Shown one piece after another: positions 16,850 through 25,008 of a stretch of 64,000 bases of DNA. This DNA is from Agrobacterium genomosp. 13 str. CFBP 6927 (GTDB lineage: Bacteria; Pseudomonadota; Alphaproteobacteria; Rhizobiales; Rhizobiaceae). The notes beneath the pieces were generated by a model that saw only the letters and a list, made by a program, of their open reading frames with translations, did no database searches and was not told the origin of the DNA. The stretch lies in contig LT009757.1 of NCBI GenBank assembly GCA_900012615.1, forward strand, positions 1,457,851 to 1,521,850, read 5' to 3'. The first letter of the stretch is position 1. Each line of letters starts with the position of its first letter. Made by a program: the position numbers and the translations under genes.

Positions 16850-18010
16850 TCAAGCAGCAGCATGTGAGGTATGGAGCGCGTCGTCGAAGCGCTGCCAGGT
16901 TTCGGCAAGCTCGATGGTACGTCGTGCACGGCGTGCCTCATCGATCTTGATTGCCACGAGCCCTGCCTCCAAAGCCGCGACGATATTGACGGGCAGCGAT
17001 GCAGCCTCTGTCAGATGCCTGTAGATATCCGAGGCCATCTGGTCATCGGCGCCATAGTGATCGCTTTCATGCCCTTCGTAACGTCGCTCAACAAGCTTTT
17101 CCCCCGTTACGGCGGAATGAACCTCGAAGCGATTGCGGATGAAATCACCCTCGGCCATTCCCTTGCTGCCGATAACGCAGAAGCGGCGAAACTGATCGGG
17201 AACGTTGAGGTTGGTATGAAACGACATCGTCGCCCCGCTCTGATATTCGACGATCGCCGTCTGATAGTCGATAATATCACCATCGCTCTCGAAGACGGCG
17301 GCGCTCTCGAGCCAACCGCTAGGCTTTTTATAGAACTCCTGCTGCTGAAACGCCGAGAGCCGATCCGGACTGTTTTCCGCAATGAAGGACTTTCGGCCTC
17401 CAAAGCTGGCGACGGCCATCGCCCGCTCCCCTACAACGCTGCCATATAGATCGATGTCGTGGCAGCATTTTTCCAGGATGAAGGGGCCTGCGTAGCGCGT
17501 ATGCCGCCGCCAATCGCGCATGAAAAAGGCGCCGTGGTAAGGTGCGATATGCTCGGATGCCTCAATCGACGTGATCGATCCGATGTGACCTTCAGCCTGT
17601 GCCGCACGCAGATCCCGGTATAGGTCGGAATAACGCAGTACGAGGCCCACCATAACGCTGTCACTGCCATATTCAGCGAGCAGCCGTGCCATCCTCATTG
17701 TCTGGTCTTCATCTATAACCACTGGCTTTTCCGTGAAAACCCGTACGCCGGCGCGCAATCCGGCGGTGATATGATCCAGATGGAAAAGATTGGGCGAGCC
17801 GACCATGAGGAGATCCGGCCGCGTCTGCGTCAACATCGCCTCCATGGTCTCGAAACGTCGCGGCTCCTGCAGACCGGAAGACAGAATGGCCGGCAGTCCT
17901 GCAGGCTGGGGATCCATCAGGCCGACGATTTCCAATTCGGGGCAGGCCTTGCGGAAGGAGGCAATGACATTTGCAAGCCGAAAGCCAAGCCCGGCGACTG
18001 CGATTTTCAT
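16850..18010 (-). CDS. Gfo/Idh/MocA-family dehydrogenase
   Basis: This is an NAD(P)-dependent oxidoreductase acting on sugars or cyclitols (386 residues). The N-terminal Rossmann domain begins MKIAVAGLGFRLANVI. The family Lys of the EKP motif is present (FTEKPVV), as is a His-containing catalytic segment (KCCHDIDLYGSVVG in place of the usual GxHxxDxxxW). The C-terminal beta-sheet domain shows normal length. It lies 31 bases after the ROK regulator and 11 bases before the GNAT gene. With a phosphatase in the divergent operon (23526), a cyclitol or sugar-acid substrate is a reasonable guess. Confidence 0.88.
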   Translation of the reverse strand: MKIAVAGLGFRLANVIASFRKACPELEIVGLMDPQPAGLPAILSSGLQEPRRFETMEAMLTQTRPDLLMVGSPNLFHLDHITAGLRAGVRVFTEKPVVIDEDQTMRMARLLAEYGSDSVMVGLVLRYSDLYRDLRAAQAEGHIGSITSIEASEHIAPYHGAFFMRDWRRHTRYAGPFILEKCCHDIDLYGSVVGERAMAVASFGGRKSFIAENSPDRLSAFQQQEFYKKPSGWLESAAVFESDGDIIDYQTAIVEYQSGATMSFHTNLNVPDQFRRFCVIGSKGMAEGDFIRNRFEVHSAVTGEKLVERRYEGHESDHYGADDQMASDIYRHLTEAASLPVNIVAALEAGLVAIKIDEARRARRTIELAETWQRFDDALHTSHAAA

Positions 18011-18041
18011 GTTTTAGTCCTGTCGGCGAGAGTTATACAAA

Positions 18042-19292
18042 TCAGGAAGACGTGTCGTCATCCGTTGGCGCGCCTGCGACCCGATCAAAGCGTCTTTCGA
18101 AATCGATAGTCTGGCTGCGTCCGCGCATGGATGAGAGACGCCTGAAGTCCGGGCTGCCATGGGCAATAACGGGCAGCATGGCCGCGCCGATGGCGGCGGC
18201 CTCCAGTCCCAGGGCGCCGGCACGCAGCCGGGGAATATCCCGGTGGCTGCGGGCGCTGACGGACGGCAAAAGCGGGTAGGCCCGGTCGATCAGGGAATTG
18301 GTGAGGACTGCCGGAAAATGCCCTCCGACCACGATGGTCTGCGGGTCCATGATGTTTTCAAGCAGCGAAACCAGCAACCGCAGACGCTTTGAATTAAGAT
18401 CGAGCCACCGCATGAGAACACTGTCGCGTTGAGTGTAAAGTTTCTCTAATGCGCCAGGCCGCGCAATCTCCCTGCTTTCGCACGACAGCATCGCTGCAAG
18501 CTCGTCGATGGAAAAAGGGGTCTGCCCCGCCGCATCTGGATTGGCGAGTTCCGCAGGCCAAGTCAGGAGACCGATTTCTCCAGCATTATTCCAAAATCCC
18601 TGAAGCGGCATGCTGTCATTGATGATGCCGGCGCCAAGTCCATGCCCGACAAAGATATGGACGTAATGGGTCAGCCCTGCCGCACTGCCAGCCCTCAGTT
18701 CGGCAACCGCTGCGGCGGTCGCGTCATTCTCGATGATGGTGGGGAGATTGCATGCATCTTCGATGGCTTCCGCCACCGGTATGCGGCTCCACGCATTCCA
18801 GCCCGGCGGACCGACAGGATGTTCAAATTCCGCCTCCTGCAGTGTCGGCATCGCAATGCCGATGCCCCAGGCGGCACGATCCACCGCAACAGAGCGCAGA
18901 CGCTGCGTCATGTCGGCGATGGCGCGGATCGTATCGGATGGATCTTCGAGCGATGCCGATGCGGTTTCGCGCCCCAGTTCCTGTCCCGCCAGATCGCAGA
19001 CGATACCCAAAAGCCCATCGCGATCCACATGAATGCCCAGGCAGCAACCCGCTTCGGCGCGAACCCGCAACTTCTTTTGCGGTGCGCCGCGCGCACCCTC
19101 CTGTTGGATTGTTTCCATCACCAGCGAGCGGTCGATCAGGTCCTTGCAGATATTGGACATTGTCTGCGGTTTCAAACCCGTCACATCAACAAGGTCCCGC
19201 CGGCTGATGCCGTCGCCAGACCGGATAAGGTCGAAAACGAGGCGACGATTGTAACGGCCCGAATATGTGTGGTTGCTGCCCATCAGGCTCAT
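18042..19292 (-). CDS. ROK-family transcriptional regulator
   Basis: This is a 416-residue repressor of the NagC/XylR type. The N-terminal winged helix (about 10-75) shows LVFDLIRSGDGISRRDLVDVTGLKPQTMSNICKDLI in parts. The ROK sugar-kinase-like domain follows, with PVGPPGWNAWSRIPV, the ATP/sugar region IENDATAAAVAEL and HIFVGHGLGAGII. The usual zinc-binding Cys cluster of true ROK kinases is not obvious, as expected for regulators. It is divergent from the AfuABC-type transporter, and two similar AT-rich elements flank the shared region. Translation likely starts at 19292 (MSLMGSN); 19283 is an in-frame alternative. Confidence 0.88.
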   Translation of the reverse strand: MSLMGSNHTYSGRYNRRLVFDLIRSGDGISRRDLVDVTGLKPQTMSNICKDLIDRSLVMETIQQEGARGAPQKKLRVRAEAGCCLGIHVDRDGLLGIVCDLAGQELGRETASASLEDPSDTIRAIADMTQRLRSVAVDRAAWGIGIAMPTLQEAEFEHPVGPPGWNAWSRIPVAEAIEDACNLPTIIENDATAAAVAELRAGSAAGLTHYVHIFVGHGLGAGIINDSMPLQGFWNNAGEIGLLTWPAELANPDAAGQTPFSIDELAAMLSCESREIARPGALEKLYTQRDSVLMRWLDLNSKRLRLLVSLLENIMDPQTIVVGGHFPAVLTNSLIDRAYPLLPSVSARSHRDIPRLRAGALGLEAAAIGAAMLPVIAHGSPDFRRLSSMRGRSQTIDFERRFDRVAGAPTDDDTSS

Positions 19293-19308
19293 GGGGGTCT
19301 GGTTCCTA

Positions 19309-19332
19309 TTTAATCTATTAAATGGAATTTAT
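19309..19332. promoter_or_regulatory. Candidate ROK operator, copy 1
   Basis: This is a 24-base element 16 bases upstream of the ROK start. It begins with the perfect palindrome TTTAATCTATTAAA (arms TTTAAT/ATTAAA) and is followed by TGGAATTTAT. It matches a second element at 19439-19462 at 19 of 24 positions in the same orientation. Its place next to the regulator start suggests autoregulation. Confidence 0.55.
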
Positions 19333-19438
19333 CAGGGTGATTTGTACGCGTCAAGCAGTTCAGGATATGTGAAGACTAAGTTATGGTCATAATACTGTTA
19401 CGAAAGCTCCCTAAATCAGCGAAAAAGGCAGCTTGATT

Positions 19439-19462
19439 TTTAATCCGGTTAATGGAATTAAT
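19439..19462. promoter_or_regulatory. Candidate ROK operator, copy 2
   Basis: This is the second copy of the 24-base element, 130 bases from the first and 44 bases before the binding-protein gene. It reads TTTAATCCGGTTAA, then TGGAATTAAT, with the dyad TTAA/TTAA. Two copies placed at the two divergent starts are the arrangement expected for a repressor controlling both units. Confidence 0.55.
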
Positions 19463-19505
19463 TGAGGTGCCTTCTTCTCAGTGACTTCAAAAAGGGAACA
19501 TAGTC

Positions 19506-20465
19506 ATGCTGAAATGGACCTTGCGGCGGATCATAGCGGGCGCGTTGGCGTCGGCATCAATCATTAGTATTGCGAATGCCGGGGAACTGGTCGTCTACAC
19601 CGCTCATGGGGAGGCAACATCGGCTCCCATCCTCGATGCTTTCGCCAAGGCGAATCCGGATGTGAGGGTGACCGTCGTGCGCGGCGGAACGGGCGAACTC
19701 ATCGAGCGCCTTCGCGCCGAAGGCGGCAATTCCTCGGCAGACGTCATGTGGGGCGGACCGACGCAGACCTTCGAAGAAAATGCCACGCTCTTCCAGGCTT
19801 ACGAGAGCAAGTCCGACGCCGACATGGTGACGACCGATCCCAATCACATCTGGCATCCGTTCACGGTGCTGCTGCAGCCGTTGATCGTCAGCACCAAGCG
19901 TGTAGAGGCAGGCTCGATACCCAAGACGCAGAAGGATCTCGTCTCGCATGACTTCGCAAAGGACGGTGGCCTGATTATTCCAGACCCGGCGAAATCCGGT
20001 ACAGGCTACGTCATCCTTTCTGCCCTTGCCGGCAATTTCGGTTGGGATTTCGTCGGTCAAATGGTCAAGGGTACGCGCATCGCACCCGGCTCCGATGACG
20101 CTTTTAACGCGGTGCGCGACGGTGAAGCGGCCGTTGGCTGGATCAACGAGGATCTCGGCGCCAAGTGGAAGGCCCAGGGTCTGTCGATCGATATCGTCTA
20201 TCCGACCGATGCCGTTACCGGTCAGATCGATGCCCAGGCCATCGTCAAGGGTGCGCAGCACATCGACGATGCAAAGAGCTTCATCGATTTTCTCGGCAGC
20301 AAGACTGCGCATGAAATCGTTCGCGACGCCACCGTTCGTCGTTCGGCACGCAAGGATGTAACACCACCAGCCATCCTGCCCGACATGTCCTCTCTGACCA
20401 TTGTCTCCGCGGTTGATCCGCGCCCCGTCGTCGTCGCTCGCTTCCAGGAGCTTCGCGGGAAATGA
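19506..20465 (+). CDS. ABC transporter periplasmic binding protein, AfuA/FbpA type
   Basis: This is a 319-residue family-1 solute-binding protein with a signal peptide (cleavage near ANA-GE). The opening LVVYTAHGEATSAPILDAF and VVRGGTGELIERL follow the iron(III)/sugar-phosphate/2-aminoethylphosphonate binding group. The usual paired Tyr ligands of ferric-binding FbpA near the C-terminus are not evident, so a metal ligand is not favoured. Homologues such as AfuA bind hexose phosphates. It is first in an operon with permease (ATGA overlap), ATPase and an inositol-monophosphatase-like enzyme, which favours an organophosphate ligand. Confidence 0.85.
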   Translation: MLKWTLRRIIAGALASASIISIANAGELVVYTAHGEATSAPILDAFAKANPDVRVTVVRGGTGELIERLRAEGGNSSADVMWGGPTQTFEENATLFQAYESKSDADMVTTDPNHIWHPFTVLLQPLIVSTKRVEAGSIPKTQKDLVSHDFAKDGGLIIPDPAKSGTGYVILSALAGNFGWDFVGQMVKGTRIAPGSDDAFNAVRDGEAAVGWINEDLGAKWKAQGLSIDIVYPTDAVTGQIDAQAIVKGAQHIDDAKSFIDFLGSKTAHEIVRDATVRRSARKDVTPPAILPDMSSLTIVSAVDPRPVVVARFQELRGK

Positions 20466-22468
20466 AGGTGCTGCGCGACAATTGGCTTATCTTTTCCATC
20501 GTCGCGCTCGTGGTCTGCGGCCTGACGATTATCGTCCCGCAAATTCGTCTGATGGCCGCCTCCCTCCTCGAGGAGGGCGGTCGTTTCACCCTGCTGCACA
20601 ATAGATATGGACTACAATCCGTCCCGGAAATGACCAGCCGCTACGACGTGGCGAAGCACTTTGACGGCCTCGCCATATCGCTGAATTCGACGGAGAGTCT
20701 GACTGTCGACGTCCTGGATGACCTAACGCTGCGCCTCTCTTCGCAAGAGCCGATTTCGGTTGGCAAGGACGAGGTCGGGCTGCTTGAACTCGATCTGGGC
20801 TCCGCTCGGTTCACGCTCTCGCAGCAAGCGCCCCGCGGGCTCTTCGCCACCACCGCTCCCGCACCTTTAGACATCAAGGCGCAGTCTGCCAACTCCGTCT
20901 TGCTGTCTCACGCCGCCAATGCCTACATCACCTTCGAAAACAAGGCGTTGTCGCTCTCTCCAATCCACTACATTGATTTCTTCACGCGCTCGGAAACCCT
21001 CTCCGCCACAATAAACAGCCTGCTGATTGCGCTGACGTCCACCGGGCTTGCCGCCTTAATCGGCGTTTCGCTCGCTTATCTTATTGCGCGTTACAGGGTC
21101 GCGGGAAGCACGGCTATCGTCTTCCTCGTCACCATGGCCTCTGTGTCGCCGCCATTTCTCGGCGCGTATGCCTGGCGGCTGCTTCTTGGACGCAATGGCG
21201 TTGTGACCAACTATCTCGGCCTCGATGTCTCGATTGTCGGCCTACATGGCGTCATCTGGGTTATCACGTGGCTGGTCTTCCCGATCATCTTTCTGCTCAG
21301 CCACAGCTCGTTTCAAAGTCTGGATGCCGGCCATATCGAGGCGGCGGAAAGCCTTGGCGCCAAGCCGCCTCGCGTTCGAATGTCGGTGGAAATTCCGCTT
21401 GCACTTCCCGGCATCATCACCGGTCTCTATCTTGCAACGATGGCGGCTCTGTCGGATTTCGGTACGCCACGTATCATCGGTCTCGATGTCAACGCCCTGC
21501 CGGTTCTGATCTACACCTCTTTCCTCAGCGAGGCGGGCCGCAATCCGGCGCTTGCGGCAACAGGATCGATGGTCCTCATCACTATTTCCAGCCTGTTCCT
21601 GATGGCGCAGCAGATTTATCTGGCGCGCCGCGGTTTCGCCGTGGTCTCATCGCGCGTATTGGAACGCAAGCCGCTCTCGCCTCTTGGCCATGCATTGGTG
21701 CTTGGCGCCGTTACGATTGCTCTCCTCATGGCATTCACTCCCCACCTGACGGTGCTGGTCTCCAGCTTCATGGAATGGCGTGTCGGCCTGCCCAGAGCAA
21801 ACTTCACGCTCGCAAACTACACGACCATGTTGCGTACCGGCATGGGACCGGCATGGGTGACCCTGTCGCTCGGCATCGCCGGAACGCTGGCCGCAAGCGC
21901 GATTGGTCTGGGGATCGCCTATGTGATTATCCGCAAGCGCTACCGGGTCATCGCCCCTGTTCTCAGCCTGACCGTCATGATGCCTTACGTCATTCCCGGC
22001 ACGGTGCTCGGTATCGGCCTGATCATGATGTTCAACAAGGCGCCGCTGCAGCTGACCGGCACATGGTTCATCCTCGTCCTTGCTTATCTCATCCGCAACC
22101 TGCCCTTCACGGTGAAGGCATCAGAGGCCGCGCTGCGGCGGGTTCATCCCGCACTCGAAGAGGCGGCGATCAGCCTTGGAGCGCGGCCACTCAGGGTGTT
22201 CGTCACCATTACCGCACCTCTAGTGCTTGCGGGCGCCGTGACAGGAGCGACGCTGACCTTTCTTCACATCGTCACGGAGCTGTCTTCCACCATCGTTCTC
22301 TATCGCCCGCCATGGAAGCCAATGACGGCCGTGATCTTCGAGAACACGTTGGTGGATGCCGATTTCGGTGTCTCTGCGGCGCAGACCATCCTGCTGATGC
22401 TGATCATTTATATCCCGCTCTATTTCATTGTGCGCTACGGCCAAATTCGAGGAAAATCCGGTGGTTGA
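20462..22468 (+). CDS. ABC transporter permease, FbpB/AfuB type (two membrane domains)
   Basis: This is a 668-residue permease carrying two copies of the BPD membrane domain. The first EAA coupling loop is HIEAAESLGAKPPRVRMSVE and the second reads EEAAISLGARPLRVF. About twelve hydrophobic segments are visible. Between the first TM and the core is a long soluble stretch (about 30-170, rich in Ser and Leu), larger than in standard FbpB proteins and probably periplasmic. The start overlaps the binding-protein stop (ATGA), and the end overlaps the ATPase gene. Confidence 0.88.
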   Translation: MKVLRDNWLIFSIVALVVCGLTIIVPQIRLMAASLLEEGGRFTLLHNRYGLQSVPEMTSRYDVAKHFDGLAISLNSTESLTVDVLDDLTLRLSSQEPISVGKDEVGLLELDLGSARFTLSQQAPRGLFATTAPAPLDIKAQSANSVLLSHAANAYITFENKALSLSPIHYIDFFTRSETLSATINSLLIALTSTGLAALIGVSLAYLIARYRVAGSTAIVFLVTMASVSPPFLGAYAWRLLLGRNGVVTNYLGLDVSIVGLHGVIWVITWLVFPIIFLLSHSSFQSLDAGHIEAAESLGAKPPRVRMSVEIPLALPGIITGLYLATMAALSDFGTPRIIGLDVNALPVLIYTSFLSEAGRNPALAATGSMVLITISSLFLMAQQIYLARRGFAVVSSRVLERKPLSPLGHALVLGAVTIALLMAFTPHLTVLVSSFMEWRVGLPRANFTLANYTTMLRTGMGPAWVTLSLGIAGTLAASAIGLGIAYVIIRKRYRVIAPVLSLTVMMPYVIPGTVLGIGLIMMFNKAPLQLTGTWFILVLAYLIRNLPFTVKASEAALRRVHPALEEAAISLGARPLRVFVTITAPLVLAGAVTGATLTFLHIVTELSSTIVLYRPPWKPMTAVIFENTLVDADFGVSAAQTILLMLIIYIPLYFIVRYGQIRGKSGG

Positions 22469-23522
22469 AACCTCATCTTCCAAGACTCCAACCCAGGGCT
22501 GCGAGGTCGTCATCGACGCTGTCTCCAAGACCTTCGGCAATCACGCGGTTCTGAAAGACATCAGCTTCACGATCAGGCCCGGTGAATTCTTCACGCTGCT
22601 CGGACCATCCGGCTGCGGCAAGACCACGCTGTTGCGCGCCATTGCAGGCTTTCACCCGATCAATGGCGGGAAGATCCTGTTTAACGGACAGAACGTGACC
22701 ACGCTTCCCGCCTGGGACAGGAATATCGGATTCGTCTTCCAGAACTATGCGCTTTGGCGGAACCAGACCGTGTTCGATAATGTCGCTTACGGGCTGAAGT
22801 TGCGCAAATTTTCCAAAGGCGAAATTGCCCAAAGAGTCCAGGCCGCATTGGCACAAGTCGAGCTTCATGGCGTTGAAAAGCGCTTTCCTGCAGAAATGAG
22901 CGGTGGCATGCAGCAGCGCATCGCGCTTGCGCGCGCGCTCGTCATAAACCCGCCGCTGCTTCTCATGGATGAGCCCATGTCCAATCTCGATGCGCGCCTC
23001 CGCGTGACCCTTCGCCATGAATTGCGCAATCTGCAGAAGCGCCTCGGCCTGACCGCGATCTACGTCACGCATGATCAGGAGGAGGCCTTGGAGATGTCGG
23101 ACCGGATCGCCGTCATGCAGAATGGCATCGTGCAACAACTCGCAGATCCGGAGACCATCTATTCGAGACCGGCAAACAGCTTCGTCGCGGAATTTGTTGG
23201 CAGCGCCAACTTTCTCGAAGGCAGTTTTGACGAGACCGGCTTCGTGATGGCGGACGGGTCCAGGTTTGCCATGACTGGAAAGAGCCACAGCGGCAAAGGC
23301 ACGCTCGTGGTGCGTCCCGAACAGGTAGTGATCCGCGAATGCGGCAACGCTCTTACCGATGCGACGGTGGAAGACCGCCGCTTCATGGGCAAAGCCTGGA
23401 CCCAAAACCTTCGGCTTGAGAATGGTTCGACTATTTCGGTGGAAACACGAAGAGCGCTCGATCTCGGGTCACGCGTGGGCGTGGATTTCGAGAGCGTAAC
23501 CTTTCTACCCGCGGGAGCATGA
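22461..23522 (+). CDS. ABC transporter ATP-binding protein, FbpC/PotA type
   Basis: This is a 353-residue importer ATPase. Walker A is GPSGCGKTT, the signature is MSGGMQQRIALARAL, Walker B is LLLMDEPMSNLD and the switch His is in VTHDQEEALEMSDRIAVM. The C-terminal TOBE-like regulatory domain starts near residue 240. The GTG at 22461 is preferred because GAGGA lies about eight bases upstream and the overlap with the permease end is short. An ATG 33 bases earlier lies deeper inside the permease gene. Confidence 0.88.
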   Translation: MVETSSSKTPTQGCEVVIDAVSKTFGNHAVLKDISFTIRPGEFFTLLGPSGCGKTTLLRAIAGFHPINGGKILFNGQNVTTLPAWDRNIGFVFQNYALWRNQTVFDNVAYGLKLRKFSKGEIAQRVQAALAQVELHGVEKRFPAEMSGGMQQRIALARALVINPPLLLMDEPMSNLDARLRVTLRHELRNLQKRLGLTAIYVTHDQEEALEMSDRIAVMQNGIVQQLADPETIYSRPANSFVAEFVGSANFLEGSFDETGFVMADGSRFAMTGKSHSGKGTLVVRPEQVVIRECGNALTDATVEDRRFMGKAWTQNLRLENGSTISVETRRALDLGSRVGVDFESVTFLPAGA

Positions 23523-23525
23523 CTT

Positions 23526-24326
23526 ATGGCGGATCTGTCGCTTGACGAACTGATGCAGTTTGCATCTTCCGCCGCCCTTGCTGGCGGCGCTGAATTGAAG
23601 ACACATTTTGGCGCTCTGTCGCAGACGAGTATTCAGCGAAAGGCGTTGGGAGACTATGCATCCAGAGCTGATCTCGCCGCTGAGGAAGCGATTGCCGCCG
23701 TCCTGGCAAAGGCAGGAGATAGCTATGGCTTCGTTGGTGAGGAGACCGGTGTCCGTAAGGGCGATGCGCAGCGCCGCTGGGTCGTGGATCCGCTCGACGG
23801 AACGAGCAACTTTATCTGGGGCATCCCCTATTTTGCCGTGAGCATCGCTCTGTGCGACGATGCAGGTGAACTGCTGGGCGTGGTCCTTGACCCATTGCGC
23901 GACGAAATGTTCACCGCGGTTCGAGGTGAGGGCGCCCGCCTGAACGGTAAAGAATTGGCTACGTTGGAGGACAAACGGCCGGAAGAGGCTATCGTCTCCC
24001 TATCGATGCCGATCCGCGGACAGTTGAAGGCAATCGAGCGCAGCACCTTCTTCCTTGCTCTGGACGACATCACAAACGAGACAGCAGGCGTGCGACGGCT
24101 CGGGTCGGCGGCGCTTGATCTCGCCTATGTCGCGGCGGGCAGGCTCGATGGATATTTCGAGGATGGCCTCAGCCATTACGATTACGCCGCCGGCAAGCTT
24201 CTCGCAGAGGAAGCGGGAGCTCTCGTCACTTCGCTCACTGGGGGTGTCCCAGTAGAGGGCGGTTCTCTGCTGGCCGGAGCCTCATCCATGCACCAATGGC
24301 TGAAGAGCAAGTTTCGACATGGCTGA
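23526..24326 (+). CDS. Inositol-monophosphatase-family phosphatase
   Basis: This is a Mg-dependent phosphomonoesterase of the IMPase/HisN/SuhB fold (266 residues). The metal-binding motifs are all present: GEETG (first Glu), VDPLDGTSNF (Asp-Pro-x-Asp-Gly-Thr), and SHYDYAAGKLLAEEAGA (the third Asp, normally WDxAAG, here YDYAAG). It starts three bases after the ATPase gene, so it belongs to the transporter operon. It may remove phosphate from an imported sugar or cyclitol phosphate. A second member of the family is at 61069. Confidence 0.87.
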   Translation: MADLSLDELMQFASSAALAGGAELKTHFGALSQTSIQRKALGDYASRADLAAEEAIAAVLAKAGDSYGFVGEETGVRKGDAQRRWVVDPLDGTSNFIWGIPYFAVSIALCDDAGELLGVVLDPLRDEMFTAVRGEGARLNGKELATLEDKRPEEAIVSLSMPIRGQLKAIERSTFFLALDDITNETAGVRRLGSAALDLAYVAAGRLDGYFEDGLSHYDYAAGKLLAEEAGALVTSLTGGVPVEGGSLLAGASSMHQWLKSKFRHG

Positions 24327-24381
24327 GACCGCAAATTGAAGAGCTCGCTCGACCCCGGTATCAGAGACAAGACGAGCGTGG

Positions 24382-25008
24382 CTAACAGTAGGTCAATCTG
24401 ATAAATCCGGCGACGCCGATGCCGATCTGGCGAGTATTCTTCGCGTCCAGATGAATGCCGTCGAACGAACAGGTCTGCGCGGTAACAGCCGTATCGAAGA
24501 AGCCACAGCCGTTTTCATCTGCAACGGCACGATAATGACCAGCAAGCTTTTTGGATTCCTCGATGAGCCGACCGCCCCTCAATGCGCCATTGTCCGGAAT
24601 GCGGAAATGCGGTGGGCTGACGAGCAGGATTTGCGGGGCGGTGTAGCCATAGTCATAGGGGAAGGTCCTGACGATCTCCACAAGACGCGCCATGCCTCCA
24701 GCCGTACCAGCAGCATGGCCGCAAATATCCTGCTTCAGATCGTTCGCTCCGAGCAGGATCACGACAAGATCGAGCGGATAGTGGCTGCCGAGTAGAACAG
24801 GCAGGATGCGCGCACCGTTGCGGTCCGCGGCACCGTTTGCATCGTCAAAAGCCGTTGTGCGGCCCGGCAAGCCCTCCGGGATAACCCGCGTATCAGGCAA
24901 CAGCCTTTCCAGCACGGTCGGCCAACGGTCCTCGTGGGCATGCCGCCCACGACCGGGATCGACGCCCCATGTCAGACTGTCGCCGAAGGCCAGAATGGTC
25001 CGCGTCAA
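24382..25008 (-). CDS. SGNH/GDSL-family hydrolase (arylesterase-like)
   Basis: This is a 208-residue cytosolic esterase or lipase of the SGNH type. Block I is FGDSLTWG with the nucleophile Ser, block III is LLGANDLKQ (Gly-x-Asn-Asp), and block V is FDGIHLDAKN (Asp-x-x-His). It lacks a signal peptide. Its start overlaps the stop of the M20 amidohydrolase gene by four bases (ATGA). It is the last gene of the long minus-strand operon starting at 35344. The ester substrate is unknown. Confidence 0.88.
   Translation of the reverse strand: MTRTILAFGDSLTWGVDPGRGRHAHEDRWPTVLERLLPDTRVIPEGLPGRTTAFDDANGAADRNGARILPVLLGSHYPLDLVVILLGANDLKQDICGHAAGTAGGMARLVEIVRTFPYDYGYTAPQILLVSPPHFRIPDNGALRGGRLIEESKKLAGHYRAVADENGCGFFDTAVTAQTCSFDGIHLDAKNTRQIGIGVAGFIRLTYC

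Noticed and set aside
20300-22600. Long plus-strand frame inside the permease gene (about 21268-22554)
   Set aside because: It is in another frame of a clear 668-residue permease and has the His/Arg/Gly-rich composition of a high-GC shadow frame.
19506-23522. A ferric-iron uptake system (FbpABC) as the firm function
   Set aside because: The family also includes sugar-phosphate and phosphonate importers. No iron-box or Tyr-Tyr ligand pair was evident, and the phosphatase partner argues otherwise.
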